Shown here one piece after another: positions 8,999-18,994 of a DNA stretch of 64,000 nucleotides. Made by a program: the position numbers and the translations under genes. This stretch comes from Acidimicrobiaceae bacterium (GTDB lineage: Bacteria; Actinomycetota; Acidimicrobiia; Acidimicrobiales; Ilumatobacteraceae). The stretch lies in contig CANLHV010000001.1 of assembly GCA_947490975.1 (NCBI GenBank), forward strand, positions 3,231 through 67,230, given 5' to 3'. The notes beneath the pieces are model-generated. The model made no database searches. It worked only from the letters and a program-made list of their open reading frames with translations, and was not told where the DNA came from. Positions within the stretch are counted from its first letter, which is position 1. Every line of letters starts with the position of its first letter.

Positions 8999-9666
8999 AC
9001 CGCACCACCACGCTCTGGTATTCCGGTGAGTCGAGGTGCAACTCTGGTTTTGTATCGAACATTTAATTGCAACAACACAGCCGTAAATGCCTCGATCGCC
9101 AAAGCATTCGACAACGTCCCAGCATTTAACGGACGGCACCCGGGAATTTTTGAAACCATCTCGCTAACGGTCGCAGTCGCAACTGGATCATCAGAACAAA
9201 TCAAAACGTCACTGTCAACTTCATGTCCGAGTCTTCCTAGTTCGGTGGCCGGCAAATGTTGAAATGCAGCTACTACTCGCGACAGCGGAATCTCAGCCTG
9301 AACATGTGCGGCGATACTTCCGCGCGGTGGAACAAGGGGTTGAAATTCTTTGCCAACTCGCACGAGCGCATTAGCCATCGTCACCACGATTTTTCCGGCC
9401 AAGTCTTGCGTGTGTTCATTCACAACGGTCGCCGCAGAATCCCATGGGGTTGCGATGACAACCAAGTCGCAATGGGCCGCCTGATCGTTGTCACCGCCAG
9501 AAATATTCAACTTGTAGTCGGGCCATTTTTTGATCAGAACATCGCAAACATCTTGTGCTTTTTTAGCGTCTCGAGAACCAAGCACAACCTCATAACCCAC
9601 TGATGCCAACCGCAAGCCCAATGCACTGCCCGCTGGGCCTGTTCCGCCTAATAAGCCAATGCGCAT
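8995..9666 (-). CDS. npdG: NADPH-dependent F420 reductase
   Basis: A 223-aa Rossmann protein that transfers hydride between NADPH and coenzyme F420. It begins MRIGLLGGTGPAGSALGLRLA (GxGxxG-type loop) and has VLGSRD, the NADP-type specificity stretch, then VVIATPWD and the C-terminal LSNALAIEAFTAVLLQLN. Length and order match the NpdG/Fno family. ATG at 9666 is preferred to a TTG three codons upstream. It is divergent from fabI, supplies reduced F420 for enzymes such as the LLM oxidoreductase, and is translationally coupled to mshC. Confidence 0.88.
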   Translation of the reverse strand: MRIGLLGGTGPAGSALGLRLASVGYEVVLGSRDAKKAQDVCDVLIKKWPDYKLNISGGDNDQAAHCDLVVIATPWDSAATVVNEHTQDLAGKIVVTMANALVRVGKEFQPLVPPRGSIAAHVQAEIPLSRVVAAFQHLPATELGRLGHEVDSDVLICSDDPVATATVSEMVSKIPGCRPLNAGTLSNALAIEAFTAVLLQLNVRYKTRVAPRLTGIPERGGAV

Positions 9667-9765
9667 ACTTGGCAACGCTACCTATCGGCAGGGCAAGAAT
9701 ACGAGTTATAAAAGGCATCTAGCGATCGCACAGCGTTGCTCAGGACAAAACCTGCTTAAACCAAC

Positions 9766-9771
9766 TACCGT
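9766..9771 (+). promoter_or_regulatory. putative -10 (TACCGT) for leaderless fabI transcript
   Basis: TACCGT is followed by 7 nt and the GTG at 9779, matching the expected FabI N-terminus. The same hexamer and spacing occur before pimA. Confidence 0.45.
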
Positions 9772-9778
9772 TGAATAC

Positions 9779-10546
9779 GTGGGCATTTTAAATGGAAAAA
9801 ATATTGTTATTACCGGCGTACTGACTGAAGCTTCGTTGGCTTTCGGAGTTGCGCAACTTGCTCAGCAAGAAGGTGCGACGATTGTGCTGACTGGTGCGGG
9901 TCGCGGACTCTCAATAACTCAGCGTGCAGCCAAGAAACTTGACTCACCTGTTGAAGTTGTCGAATTTGATGTCACGGTTGAAGAACACACCGTCACCGCC
10001 CGACAAGAGATTCAAAAGATTCTTGGACGCGTCGATGGAGTCTTGCACTCGATTGGTTTTGCGCCAGCCGCCTGCCTTGGAGACGACTTCATGGCCGCAA
10101 CATGGCAAGACGTTTCTACTGCAATGCACATCTCTGCTTACTCACTCAAGACTTTGGCCGATGCCTTTGTGCCACTGATGACTTCAGGCGGCACAATCGT
10201 CGGTCTCGACTTCGACAATACGGTTGCTTGGCCTGCATACAACTGGATGGGTGTGGCAAAATCTGCTTTAGAGAGCACAAATCGCTATCTAGCCAAAGCA
10301 CTCGGACCAAAAAATATTCGATGCAACTTGATTGCGGCCGGACCGATTCGCACCATGGCGGCAAAATCGATTCCGTCATTTAGTGCGTTCGAAGACATCT
10401 GGAGCGATCGCGCACCACTGGGTTGGGATGTCAATAATTCTGCTCCTGTCGCCCGCAGTGCGGTTGCACTATTGGGCGATTGGTTTCCGGCGACGACCGG
10501 CGAGATCATTCATGTCGACGGTGGTTTTCACTCAACTGGCGCTTAA
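9779..10546 (+). CDS. fabI: enoyl-[acyl-carrier-protein] reductase, InhA-like
   Basis: A 255-aa short-chain dehydrogenase that reduces enoyl-ACP with NADH in the last step of fatty-acid elongation. It has the N-terminal GKNIVITGVLTEASLAFGVA cofactor site. The catalytic segment AYNWMGVAKSALES holds the Tyr-x6-Lys pair, and NLIAAGPIRTMAA is close to the InhA version. The GTG at 9779 is chosen because the protein then begins as in InhA and has a -10-like element 7 nt before it. The open frame extends 40 codons further upstream without family resemblance. Confidence 0.9.
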   Translation: MGILNGKNIVITGVLTEASLAFGVAQLAQQEGATIVLTGAGRGLSITQRAAKKLDSPVEVVEFDVTVEEHTVTARQEIQKILGRVDGVLHSIGFAPAACLGDDFMAATWQDVSTAMHISAYSLKTLADAFVPLMTSGGTIVGLDFDNTVAWPAYNWMGVAKSALESTNRYLAKALGPKNIRCNLIAAGPIRTMAAKSIPSFSAFEDIWSDRAPLGWDVNNSAPVARSAVALLGDWFPATTGEIIHVDGGFHSTGA

Positions 10547-10552
10547 GGTCAA

Positions 10553-12100
10553 ATGAAAAATTCGAGCAAGAATTTTTCTGCTTTCGGCGTCGTTGCACTC
10601 ATCTCTTCGCTGTCGGTTTCAATTTTTAGCGCAGCGATTGCGCAAGCGTCAAATGACCCGGCTTTCGAATCACAATGGGGTATCAGTGCAATAAATGCGA
10701 GCGAAATCTGGACTTTGTCTACCGGCAAAGGTGTCACCGTTGCAGTAATCGACTCTGGCTCTGGCCCAAACCCTGATCTGAACCAAAACCTAATCGCCGG
10801 TCGGGCAATTGTCCGCGGTCGAATTAGTGAGCCATCGACAGATGTCGACCCAGTCGGCCACGGCACGCATGTGGCTGGCATCATCGCCGGCCAACGCGAC
10901 AACGCAATCGGAATCAGCGGCATTGCACCTGACGCAAAAATCTTGCCGATTCGAATTCTTGATTCGCGAGGTGATGGATCAGAAGTCGACCTCGCCCAAG
11001 CAATTCGCTTCGCTGTTGATCAAGGTGCTCAAGTCATAAACCTGTCTTTGGGCGGAGCCGTTCAAACTGGCGGATTACAAATTGCGCTCGAATATGCCGC
11101 CGAGAACGAAGTATTGGTCGTAGCCGCGGCCGGCAACGGTGGTCCGTCGGCAGGCACCACCTACCCAGCTGGCAATGACTTGGCGATTGCTGTAACAGCA
11201 GTCGACCAAACTCTCAATGCCCCATCGTTCAATCAACGAGGCGCCTACATTGATATCTCCGCGCCCGGCATCAATATTTGCTCTACCGTTCGGCTCGACG
11301 CAATTGTCGATATCTCTCGCCGATGTGCAGGCGCAAACGAACCTTACGTAACAATGAGTGGCACCAGCATGGCGACCGCGCATGTCAGTGGGGTCGCTGC
11401 TTTGATCTTTGCTGCGCGACCTGACTTTAGTGCGCTTCAGGTTCGCGAAGTCATGATCGCAACTGCAAAAGACATCGGCGCAGCAGGGCGCGATGAAGTA
11501 TTTGGTGCCGGACTCATAGATGCTTACGCAATATTTAAGGCGCTCGGATTCTTCCCGGAACAAGTCGTCTTTCCAACCGTTTCATCTCTCGGTCGTGTTG
11601 GCCAAGAATCAATTGGCGGAACGGTGCAAATTCCAGAAAGTGAAAGATTGCAGTGGTACCGCTGTTTATCACCTGGCGATGCAACGCTTGTGATTCCCTT
11701 GGATTGTGTGGCAATTTCACGCGCACAGAAAAACGTATACGCACCAACTCGAAAAGACATCGGCACATTTTTGCGATTCGGCACTTTGATTTCTGTTGGC
11801 GGCACGCCTCAGATGCGATTTTCGTCCACCACTCCAAAGGTTTCAGCAATATGGACGACGATTTCAACTCTTGAAGTTGGCACTAAAACACCGATTAAAG
11901 ATTTGGTAGTCAGCGCTTCAAAAAGCAAGACAAGTGCGCGCGTTGTCTCAGGACCTTGCAAAATCGTGCGACAATCTCTGATCGCAGATACGAGTGGTAC
12001 CTGCAAGATCAGAATTTTCGCAGAACCAAAAACTCCGTACTCTGGTTTGGCACAAACTGTCGTTCTTGAGATTGTTGATAAGAACGAAGTAACAAATTAA
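10553..12100 (+). CDS. secreted S8 family serine protease (subtilase)
   Basis: A 515-aa exported protease. There is a Sec signal peptide (residues 1-31, ending AIAQA), then a peptidase S8 domain without a long propeptide. Catalytic residues are D67 (AVIDSGSG), H103 (GHGTHVAG) and S272 (MSGTSMATAHVSG), with oxyanion Asn195 (AAAGNGG). Residues 330-515 form a C-terminal region I do not recognise, with Cys residues (WYRCLSPGDATLVIPLDCVA) that may form a disulfide. No sorting signal is visible. AAGG lies before the ATG, 6 nt after fabI, and its stop abuts the next ATG. The target is unknown. Confidence 0.92.
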   Translation: MKNSSKNFSAFGVVALISSLSVSIFSAAIAQASNDPAFESQWGISAINASEIWTLSTGKGVTVAVIDSGSGPNPDLNQNLIAGRAIVRGRISEPSTDVDPVGHGTHVAGIIAGQRDNAIGISGIAPDAKILPIRILDSRGDGSEVDLAQAIRFAVDQGAQVINLSLGGAVQTGGLQIALEYAAENEVLVVAAAGNGGPSAGTTYPAGNDLAIAVTAVDQTLNAPSFNQRGAYIDISAPGINICSTVRLDAIVDISRRCAGANEPYVTMSGTSMATAHVSGVAALIFAARPDFSALQVREVMIATAKDIGAAGRDEVFGAGLIDAYAIFKALGFFPEQVVFPTVSSLGRVGQESIGGTVQIPESERLQWYRCLSPGDATLVIPLDCVAISRAQKNVYAPTRKDIGTFLRFGTLISVGGTPQMRFSSTTPKVSAIWTTISTLEVGTKTPIKDLVVSASKSKTSARVVSGPCKIVRQSLIADTSGTCKIRIFAEPKTPYSGLAQTVVLEIVDKNEVTN

Positions 12101-14107
12101 ATGAGCAATCGTCTGGCGCTCGAAACAAGCCCGTATCTTCGACAACATCAAAACAACCCTGTCGATTGGTTTAGTTGGTCACCCGAGGCATTCACCGAAG
12201 CTAAACGCCGAGGAGTACCGATTTTGCTCTCAGTCGGCTATTCGGCATGCCACTGGTGCCACGTCATGGCCCACGAATGTTTTGAAGACCAAGAAACAGC
12301 AAACTTAATGAACCAACTTTTCGTGAACATCAAAGTCGATCGTGAAGAGCGCCCCGACATTGACGCTCTTTATATGGATGCCGTACAGGCAATGTCAGGA
12401 CGTGGCGGTTGGCCGATGACCGTATTCATGAGCCCCGATGGCCACCCTTTTTATGGCGGTACTTACTTTCCGAAACCATCGTTTATGAAACTAATGAACG
12501 CTGTCAGCGATGCATGGCAAAACCGTCGCACCGACATCGAGAACAACATTGTGGCACTCGGTGAATCACTCTCGAGAACCGCAGCCGTCACCCCAGACGA
12601 ATCGTTGCCAAATTTTAATTTAGTGACCCGAGCATGCGAGCAACTCGAAGCAGCATTTGATCATCAATGGGGCGGATTTGGCAACGCGCCAAAGTTTCCG
12701 AGCACGATGAACATTGATTTGTTGCTACGAAGATACCAAGAAGAACCAAGCGAAACATTGAAAAACATCATCGTCACAACGTTGGACGCGATGGCCTCAG
12801 GTGGAATGTATGACCACATCGGTGGTGGATTCTCGCGCTACAGCGTGGACGAAAAATGGTTGGTTCCACATTTTGAAAAAATGCTCTACGACCAGGCCCT
12901 ACTTCTTCGCGTCTATGCACACGCGGCCACCGTTTTCAAATCTGAGAATTACCAACAGATTTGTTCAGAAATAGTTGAGTATGTGCTGCGCGACTTACGC
13001 AATCAAGACGGAGGTTTTTTCAGCGCAGAAGATGCAGATTCGCTCGATGATCACGGCCATTCACATGAGGGATACTTTTATGTCTTCACACCATCTGAGT
13101 TGCGCGAGATTCTGCCAAAGAATTTGGTCGAACTCGCTTTTGACCATTATGAAATCTCGGATGCAGGCAACTTTGAAGGAAAGAATATCCCGACCCGATT
13201 GACCCACAGGGGTGACTTCAAGCGATCGCCAGAGATCGAAGAAATACGCAAGATTATTTTCGAGGCCAGAAAAAAACGAAAGCGCCCACTGCTAGATGAC
13301 AAAATTCTCACCGAATGGAACGCGATGATGGCTGCATCGCTGATTGAGGCAGCAAACTTGCTGGGCCGCAAAGACTGGCTCGAGAAAGCCGAACAGAACT
13401 GTGAGTTTCTGTTTCGCGAATTACGAATCAGCGATCTCGAAAACGGTTCTTCGAGATGGATGCGCAGTTGGCAACATGACGGCCTACCACGGGCTAGACA
13501 TCGGGCACTCGCCTGCGATCTCGCACATTTGGTCGATGCATTTACCCGTCTTGCAGAAGCAACCGGAAAAGCAATATGGATCTCGCGCAGCATCGAAGTC
13601 ACTGAGCAGCTTCTTGCCGATTATTGGGATGAGAAAAACGGTGGCTTTTTTACGGTCGCGGCCGATGCCGAGCAATTAATTGTGCGGCAAAAAGACTTGC
13701 TTGACAATGCCACGCCATCTGCGAACTCAGTGGCTGCAAACGCCCTGCTGAGACTCGGGGCCCTAACTGGCGACGAGAAATTCTCGCGCTACGCCCACGA
13801 AATACTGCGACTCTTCACACGAATCGCTGAGGCTGCGCCAAGTGCTTTCGGCAATTTATTGCACGCGGTTTATCTCTTGAACAAGGGTGTCACTGAGATT
13901 GCGATAACTGGAGACAAACCCGAATTAATCGATTTGGTCAAACAGAGTTGGTTACCGACGGCCGTGCTTACCTACGGCGAGCCATTTGAATCACCACTTT
14001 GGAAAGACCGGCGACCGGGGTTTGCCTATGTTTGCCAAAATTATGTCTGCAGTGCACCAGTGTCGACAGTCGATCAATTGCGAGAGGCTCTTGCTTCTCT
14101 GAGTTAA
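12101..14107 (+). CDS. DUF255 thioredoxin-like / glycosidase-fold protein (YyaL/SPATA20 family)
   Basis: A 668-aa protein of the widespread YyaL family. The N-terminal thioredoxin-like domain reads SACHWCHVM near residues 46-54, preceded by NPVDWFSWSPEAF and followed by VDREERPDID and GGWPMTVF. The C-terminal two thirds form an alpha/alpha toroid like that of N-acylglucosamine epimerases (GGMYDHIGGGFSRYSVDEKWLVPHFEKMLYDQALL). The biochemical function is not firmly known. It starts directly after the subtilase stop with no spacing and overlaps the convergent nitroreductase gene by 4 nt. Confidence 0.9.
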   Translation: MSNRLALETSPYLRQHQNNPVDWFSWSPEAFTEAKRRGVPILLSVGYSACHWCHVMAHECFEDQETANLMNQLFVNIKVDREERPDIDALYMDAVQAMSGRGGWPMTVFMSPDGHPFYGGTYFPKPSFMKLMNAVSDAWQNRRTDIENNIVALGESLSRTAAVTPDESLPNFNLVTRACEQLEAAFDHQWGGFGNAPKFPSTMNIDLLLRRYQEEPSETLKNIIVTTLDAMASGGMYDHIGGGFSRYSVDEKWLVPHFEKMLYDQALLLRVYAHAATVFKSENYQQICSEIVEYVLRDLRNQDGGFFSAEDADSLDDHGHSHEGYFYVFTPSELREILPKNLVELAFDHYEISDAGNFEGKNIPTRLTHRGDFKRSPEIEEIRKIIFEARKKRKRPLLDDKILTEWNAMMAASLIEAANLLGRKDWLEKAEQNCEFLFRELRISDLENGSSRWMRSWQHDGLPRARHRALACDLAHLVDAFTRLAEATGKAIWISRSIEVTEQLLADYWDEKNGGFFTVAADAEQLIVRQKDLLDNATPSANSVAANALLRLGALTGDEKFSRYAHEILRLFTRIAEAAPSAFGNLLHAVYLLNKGVTEIAITGDKPELIDLVKQSWLPTAVLTYGEPFESPLWKDRRPGFAYVCQNYVCSAPVSTVDQLREALASLS

Positions 14108-14709
14108 AAACTGCCCTCACGAATAATCTCTGATGGTTTGCGCCTTGGACGCTTAGCGCTGGCACCGCGGTCAGTCGGTTTGTCTAACAGTGGCCAACCG
14201 ATTGCCACTGCACCGATTAGCTGCATCTGTTCAGGAACTTTGAATTCAGCCCGCAACTGGTCTTCGCCATTGAATACCCCAAAGAAAAGCGCGCCGAGCC
14301 CAACATCATGCGCGGCGAGCAAAAGTTGCATCGTCGCAAAAGATGCGTCGACCGTCCAATATGGCGTTGGCCACGCAGATGTTTCGTCACCGAGTTTCGT
14401 TTTCGCCTTGTCGGGTTCGCTATAGCGCTCTAGATAGGCGTGAGGGTCGGCAAAAACCAAACCAATCACTGGCGCGTCTAGAAGATGTTGCCAACGAAAG
14501 CTTGACCGTTTTTCACGTGGCAATGAAAGATTCCAAAATTTTGCAGTTTGTTCATCGCGCAGTAGCAATAAATGCCAGCCCTGAGTTTTTCCGGCTGACG
14601 GAGCGCGTGACGCAAGATCAACAATTCTGTTTAAAAGTTCTGAATCGACAGGCGCCTTGCGAAATGCACGCACCATTTTGCGTGAGCGAACGCAGTCCGC
14701 GAACTGCAT
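14104..14709 (-). CDS. nitroreductase family protein
   Basis: A 201-aa FMN-binding nitroreductase-fold protein. The N-terminus reads CVRSRKMVRAFRKAPVDSELLNRIVDLASRAPSAGKTQGWHLLLL, the usual FMN-phosphate-binding region. DASFATMQLLLAAHDVGLGALFFGVF and GAVAIGWPLLDKP follow. It could reduce nitro-aromatics, quinones or F420/FMN-linked substrates, which the sequence does not decide. It is 10 nt downstream of the 15376 gene. Confidence 0.85.
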   Translation of the reverse strand: MQFADCVRSRKMVRAFRKAPVDSELLNRIVDLASRAPSAGKTQGWHLLLLRDEQTAKFWNLSLPREKRSSFRWQHLLDAPVIGLVFADPHAYLERYSEPDKAKTKLGDETSAWPTPYWTVDASFATMQLLLAAHDVGLGALFFGVFNGEDQLRAEFKVPEQMQLIGAVAIGWPLLDKPTDRGASAKRPRRKPSEIIREGSF

Positions 14710-14719
14710 AACAAAATAT

Positions 14720-15376
14720 TTAGTGCTTGCCGAGTTTCAGCAAGTTTTCGGTCATCGTCCAACCGTGCACGACTAGCGAGCCAGACTTCTTGGCTGACAC
14801 GCTCTTAAAAAGTGCAGCAACGTCGGCTGGTGCTTTGCCCGGCTTCAGCGACTCAAAATCTATAAACCCACTTTGACCGTTGCTCTTGATCGTAAAAGAC
14901 TGCTCGTCATACGCCGATTCGCAACCGAAACGTCTGGCCAGGCGTCGACCCCAAGCCCGTTCTTCGCCAACCGCACGATGATCTGGTCGCGGAATCAATT
15001 CTGTTAATGACTTGAAAGCCTCGAGCGCATCTACCGATACGAATCGTGACCCAACGACAACATCTTCGTCAGGGAAGGCCATCAGCGCGCGGTGATATGC
15101 CTCGCTCATCAAGCCCTTAAGAATTTGATCTCGCTTTGAAGTCCGTTTGACGCTCAGCATGCCCAGCAAAACACACGGCGTGCCACCAATTCGCTCGAGA
15201 GTTGAAAACATGAAGCCGTGCAATTTGCCGTCGAGTTTTGCGCTGGCAAACAGCACCCAATCTTCTTTTGCTTTCGAGATCGCACCAATGCCGAATGAAC
15301 CACCCATTGCGGCAAGGTCATCAAGGTCTGAATCAACTAACGCTGAGGCATCGATAGTTTTGACAACAAGCGGCAT
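14720..15376 (-). CDS. conserved hypothetical protein
   Basis: A 218-aa soluble protein I cannot assign. The middle segment (KLHGFMFSTLERIGGTPCVLLGMLSVKRTSKRDQILKGLM) looks like strands of a GNAT-type acetyltransferase, which is a weak inference. No signal peptide or membrane segment is seen. An AGAAGG ribosome-binding site precedes the ATG at 15376. Codon use and reading-frame integrity look like its neighbours. It is probably in one unit with the nitroreductase. Confidence 0.7.
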   Translation of the reverse strand: MPLVVKTIDASALVDSDLDDLAAMGGSFGIGAISKAKEDWVLFASAKLDGKLHGFMFSTLERIGGTPCVLLGMLSVKRTSKRDQILKGLMSEAYHRALMAFPDEDVVVGSRFVSVDALEAFKSLTELIPRPDHRAVGEERAWGRRLARRFGCESAYDEQSFTIKSNGQSGFIDFESLKPGKAPADVAALFKSVSAKKSGSLVVHGWTMTENLLKLGKH

Positions 15377-15466
15377 AGCCCTTCTATTCTGCCAGCAAAA
15401 CTGTCAATTTCCGATGGCTCAGTTAATTACTTTAGAAAACTCGTTATCAATTATCTAACGAGACAC

Positions 15467-18400
15467 TCAGCCGATGTAGACACTGTTGCCATACGACGCG
15501 CGCAGAGCACCAATAGCGCGGTCAATATCAACATTGAATTCGGGGGCCAAACGCAAACTCTTGCCGCCAGGCATATGTAATTGTACTGGCGTTTGCCCTC
15601 CGTGATCTTTTAGCAATTCTTGCAAGTTAAAAATGTCTTCTTGCGACAACGACCTACCCGTGAGTTCGATGTGCAGACTCATATCGCTCGCCCGCATTGG
15701 CTCAACGATTTTTACTTCTTGTGCATTGAACGAAATTCGTGAGTCATCGCGCCTGTCAAGTCGGCCTCTTACGGTGATGATTGTGTCTTCATCAATCAAG
15801 TGACCAAAACTTGCATACGTTTTTGGAAAAATATTGACCTCAACCGAGCCCTGCAGATCTTCAATCGTCAGTACCGCCATCTGGTCGCCTTTGCGAGTGA
15901 ACTTTCGATTGACCACCGTGATAACCCCGCCGAGAGTCAGATAGGCGCCATCATTTTTTTCGTCAAGGTCAGCCAAAGAACATTCGACCTTGCGTCGCAA
16001 CTGACCCTCGACGCCACGCAAAGGATGATCAGATACATATAAACCGAGCATTTCGCGCTCAATTTTGAGTTGCTCAGACTTTTCGTAATTTATGTTCGGT
16101 ATCTCGATCTGCTCAGAGAAACTTGAATTCGAGTCAGAGCCTTGATCGAAAAGGCTCATCACTCCTTGATCACGTTCGCGGCGTCGATTGAGAGTGTTCT
16201 CGATGATTGATTCGAACACCAAGAGCAACCCTTTGCGCGGATGACCCAAAGAGTCGAAAGCACCCGCCTTGATCAACGATTCAACGGTGCGTTTATTCAG
16301 CGTAGAAATCGGTGCGCGATCAACAAAATCGTAGAACGAAGTAAATGAACCATTTGCTCGTCGGTAGTCAACGATCTGACTGACGACGGCCTCACCGACG
16401 TTGCGAATTGCTGAAAGCCCGAAACTGATCACACGGCTATCGCCCTCGACGACCGGCACGAAGTCGACCCCCGACGAATTTATGTCTGGGGTTTTGACAG
16501 TGATATTGCTGGCACGAGCATCGGCTAAGAAAATCGCGGCGCGGTCATAACTTGCCTTGACGCTTGTCAGCAGACACGAAAGATACTCGAACGGATAATT
16601 GGCTTTGAGAAACGCAGTTTGATAGGCAATGAACGCATACCCGTATGCGTGACTTTTGCCGAATGCGTAGTCGGCAAAGTTCTCGATCGAATCGAAAAGT
16701 GTCTCACCAAGTTCTTGACCATAACCACGATCAACACAACCTTTTTCGAAACTTGCACGTTGCTTCTTCATGTCGGCTCGATTTTTTTTGCCGCAGGCTT
16801 TGCGTAAGTCATCAGCTTCTTCGAGGCTGTAGCCGGCGAACTTTTGGGCTACACGCATCATGCTCTCTTGATAAATCATCAAACCTTGAGTATCACCCAG
16901 CAGATCTTGGGCATCTGGGTGAAATATTTTTGGCGTCTTTCGACCGTTCTTAAAGTCGGCATAGTCATTGTGCATGTTCGCACCCATCGGGCCTGGTCGA
17001 TAGAGAGCAACGATTGCAGCTATGTCGTCGATTGTTGTCGGCACCATACTGCGAACCAACGCACGAATATTGGTCGATTCAAGTTGAAATACGCCGATTG
17101 TGTCGCCACGACGCAACAGTTCGAATGTCTTTATGTCGTCAAATGGCGTCTTGTCGATGTCAAAATCGGGGTTACTTAATTCTTGAATCATCTTGTTCGC
17201 GTCTGTGATTACGTCAAGGTTGCGCAAGCCCAAGATATCCATCTTCAATAGACCGAGCTCTTCGACTGCGTGCATTTCGTATTGGGTAACAATCGGCGCA
17301 AGATCTGCATCTTGACCCGATTCGGCTTTTCGCTGAATCGGCAAGTATTCGGTCAATTTCTCTTTTGTAATCACTACAGCTGCGGCATGAATACCGACGC
17401 TGCGTTTCAAACCCTCGAGACCTCGCGCAGTATCGACGACGGTTTTGACATCTGGATCGCTCTCATAGAGCGCTCTCAATTCTGCTGCAGCACGATAACC
17501 GTCAACATGCTGTTCGTTCTCTTCAAAGCAATATTTGAGTGGTGTGTCTCGCCCCATCACTACCGGTGGCATCGACTTAGCGATCTTGTCGCCCAAGCCA
17601 TAAGGAAACCCCAGCACTCGTGCCGCATCGCGCACGGCATTGCGGGCTTTGATCGTGCCGAAAGTGATGATTTGAGCGACATGATCGCGACCGTACTTTT
17701 CAGACGCGTATCGAATCATTTCATCGCGATATCGCGAGTCGAAGTCCATGTCGATATCTGGCATCGATCGACGTCCGGGGTTCAAGAATCGCTCGAACAA
17801 CAAGTCGTACTTGATCGGATCAAGATCTGTAATTCGCAACGAATATGCAACAGCGCAGCCAGCGGCCGAACCACGACCAGGGCCGACGCGAATTGATTTT
17901 TCGTGTGCATATCGCACTAAGTCCCAGACGATCAAAAAATAAGAACTGAAACCCATTGTCTTGATGGTCAATAACTCGTATGCAACTCGCTCAACAACAT
18001 CTGGTGCAAGCTTCTCGCCCCATCTTTGCTGGGCGCCGAGCCAAGTTAAATGCTCAAGGTATGCGTGATCGTCGGCGAAGCCCTCAGGAATCGGAAAGTT
18101 TGGCAGAACCGGAACATTGAATTGAATGTCAACTTTCGCCCGTTCGGCGATCCATAAAGTGTTATCGCAAGATGTTGGTTGCTCACGAAAAAGCCAACGC
18201 ATCTCTTCGGCGGTCTTGAGATAGTGCTCATGACCTTCGAATTTGAGACGATTTGGGTCAGCAATCGTGCATCCGGTTTGCACGCACAACAATGCGTCAT
18301 GCGCTGAGCTGTCTTCGCGATGTGTGTAGTGACAGTCATTCGTTGCCAATAACGGTGCCCCAAGCTTTTTAGCAATCTCGATCAACTTTGGATTTGTTTC

Positions 18401-18994
18401 GATCTGCAATGGAATGCCGTGATCTTGTAGTTCGATGAAGAAATTATCTTTGCCAAAAATTTCTTGCAGTCGTGCAGCTGTCTTCAATGCCTCTTCGTCT
18501 TTGCCGTTCTTCAGCGCCTGCAAAACATGACCACCCAAGCAACCAGATGTAGCGATTAGACCAGCGCTGTATTTTGTCAGTAACTCCCAGTCCATTCGCG
18601 GCTGATAGTAGTAACCCTCGAGAAACGCGAGACTCGCCAACTGAATCAGATTTTTGTATCCGACATTATTTTCAGCGAGAAGCGTCAAGTGATAGTAAAG
18701 TTTTTTGCCAGCTTCAGTGTCGCCACCACTGTCGTCGACTCGTCCCCGACGCGTCGGACGCTCGAACCGAGTTTCGTAGGCCATGTATGCCTCGGTGCCA
18801 ATAATCGGCTTGATGCCACGCTTAGTGCACTCTTTATAAAAATCGATGACGCCATACATATTGCCGTGATCGGTAATGCCTAGAGCCGTTTGACCATCTC
18901 CGACTGCACGATCGACAAGTTCGTCTAATCGTGATGCCCCATCGAGCATCGAAAACTCGGTGTGAACGTGAAGGTGGGTAAACGACTTACCCAT
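15467..18994 (-). CDS. dnaE: DNA polymerase III alpha subunit
   Basis: A 1175-aa replicative polymerase catalytic subunit. In order: PHP domain (FTHLHVHTEFSMLDGA at the N-terminus), palm domain with PDIDMDFDSRYRDEMI, fingers, KSHAYGYAFIAYQTAFLKANYP, a helix-hairpin-helix region (LNKRTVESLIKAGAFD) and an OB fold (LTLGGVITVVNRKFTRKGDQMAVLTIEDLQGS). The length is standard for DnaE1. The ATG at 18994 shares its A with the bpa stop (TGATG), so translation is probably coupled to bpa. A TTG one codon upstream is possible. Confidence 0.97.
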   Translation of the reverse strand: MGKSFTHLHVHTEFSMLDGASRLDELVDRAVGDGQTALGITDHGNMYGVIDFYKECTKRGIKPIIGTEAYMAYETRFERPTRRGRVDDSGGDTEAGKKLYYHLTLLAENNVGYKNLIQLASLAFLEGYYYQPRMDWELLTKYSAGLIATSGCLGGHVLQALKNGKDEEALKTAARLQEIFGKDNFFIELQDHGIPLQIETNPKLIEIAKKLGAPLLATNDCHYTHREDSSAHDALLCVQTGCTIADPNRLKFEGHEHYLKTAEEMRWLFREQPTSCDNTLWIAERAKVDIQFNVPVLPNFPIPEGFADDHAYLEHLTWLGAQQRWGEKLAPDVVERVAYELLTIKTMGFSSYFLIVWDLVRYAHEKSIRVGPGRGSAAGCAVAYSLRITDLDPIKYDLLFERFLNPGRRSMPDIDMDFDSRYRDEMIRYASEKYGRDHVAQIITFGTIKARNAVRDAARVLGFPYGLGDKIAKSMPPVVMGRDTPLKYCFEENEQHVDGYRAAAELRALYESDPDVKTVVDTARGLEGLKRSVGIHAAAVVITKEKLTEYLPIQRKAESGQDADLAPIVTQYEMHAVEELGLLKMDILGLRNLDVITDANKMIQELSNPDFDIDKTPFDDIKTFELLRRGDTIGVFQLESTNIRALVRSMVPTTIDDIAAIVALYRPGPMGANMHNDYADFKNGRKTPKIFHPDAQDLLGDTQGLMIYQESMMRVAQKFAGYSLEEADDLRKACGKKNRADMKKQRASFEKGCVDRGYGQELGETLFDSIENFADYAFGKSHAYGYAFIAYQTAFLKANYPFEYLSCLLTSVKASYDRAAIFLADARASNITVKTPDINSSGVDFVPVVEGDSRVISFGLSAIRNVGEAVVSQIVDYRRANGSFTSFYDFVDRAPISTLNKRTVESLIKAGAFDSLGHPRKGLLLVFESIIENTLNRRRERDQGVMSLFDQGSDSNSSFSEQIEIPNINYEKSEQLKIEREMLGLYVSDHPLRGVEGQLRRKVECSLADLDEKNDGAYLTLGGVITVVNRKFTRKGDQMAVLTIEDLQGSVEVNIFPKTYASFGHLIDEDTIITVRGRLDRRDDSRISFNAQEVKIVEPMRASDMSLHIELTGRSLSQEDIFNLQELLKDHGGQTPVQLHMPGGKSLRLAPEFNVDIDRAIGALRASYGNSVYIG

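Noticed and set aside
8999..9139. 47-codon upstream extension of mshC
   Set aside because: It overlaps npdG and lacks resemblance to MshC.
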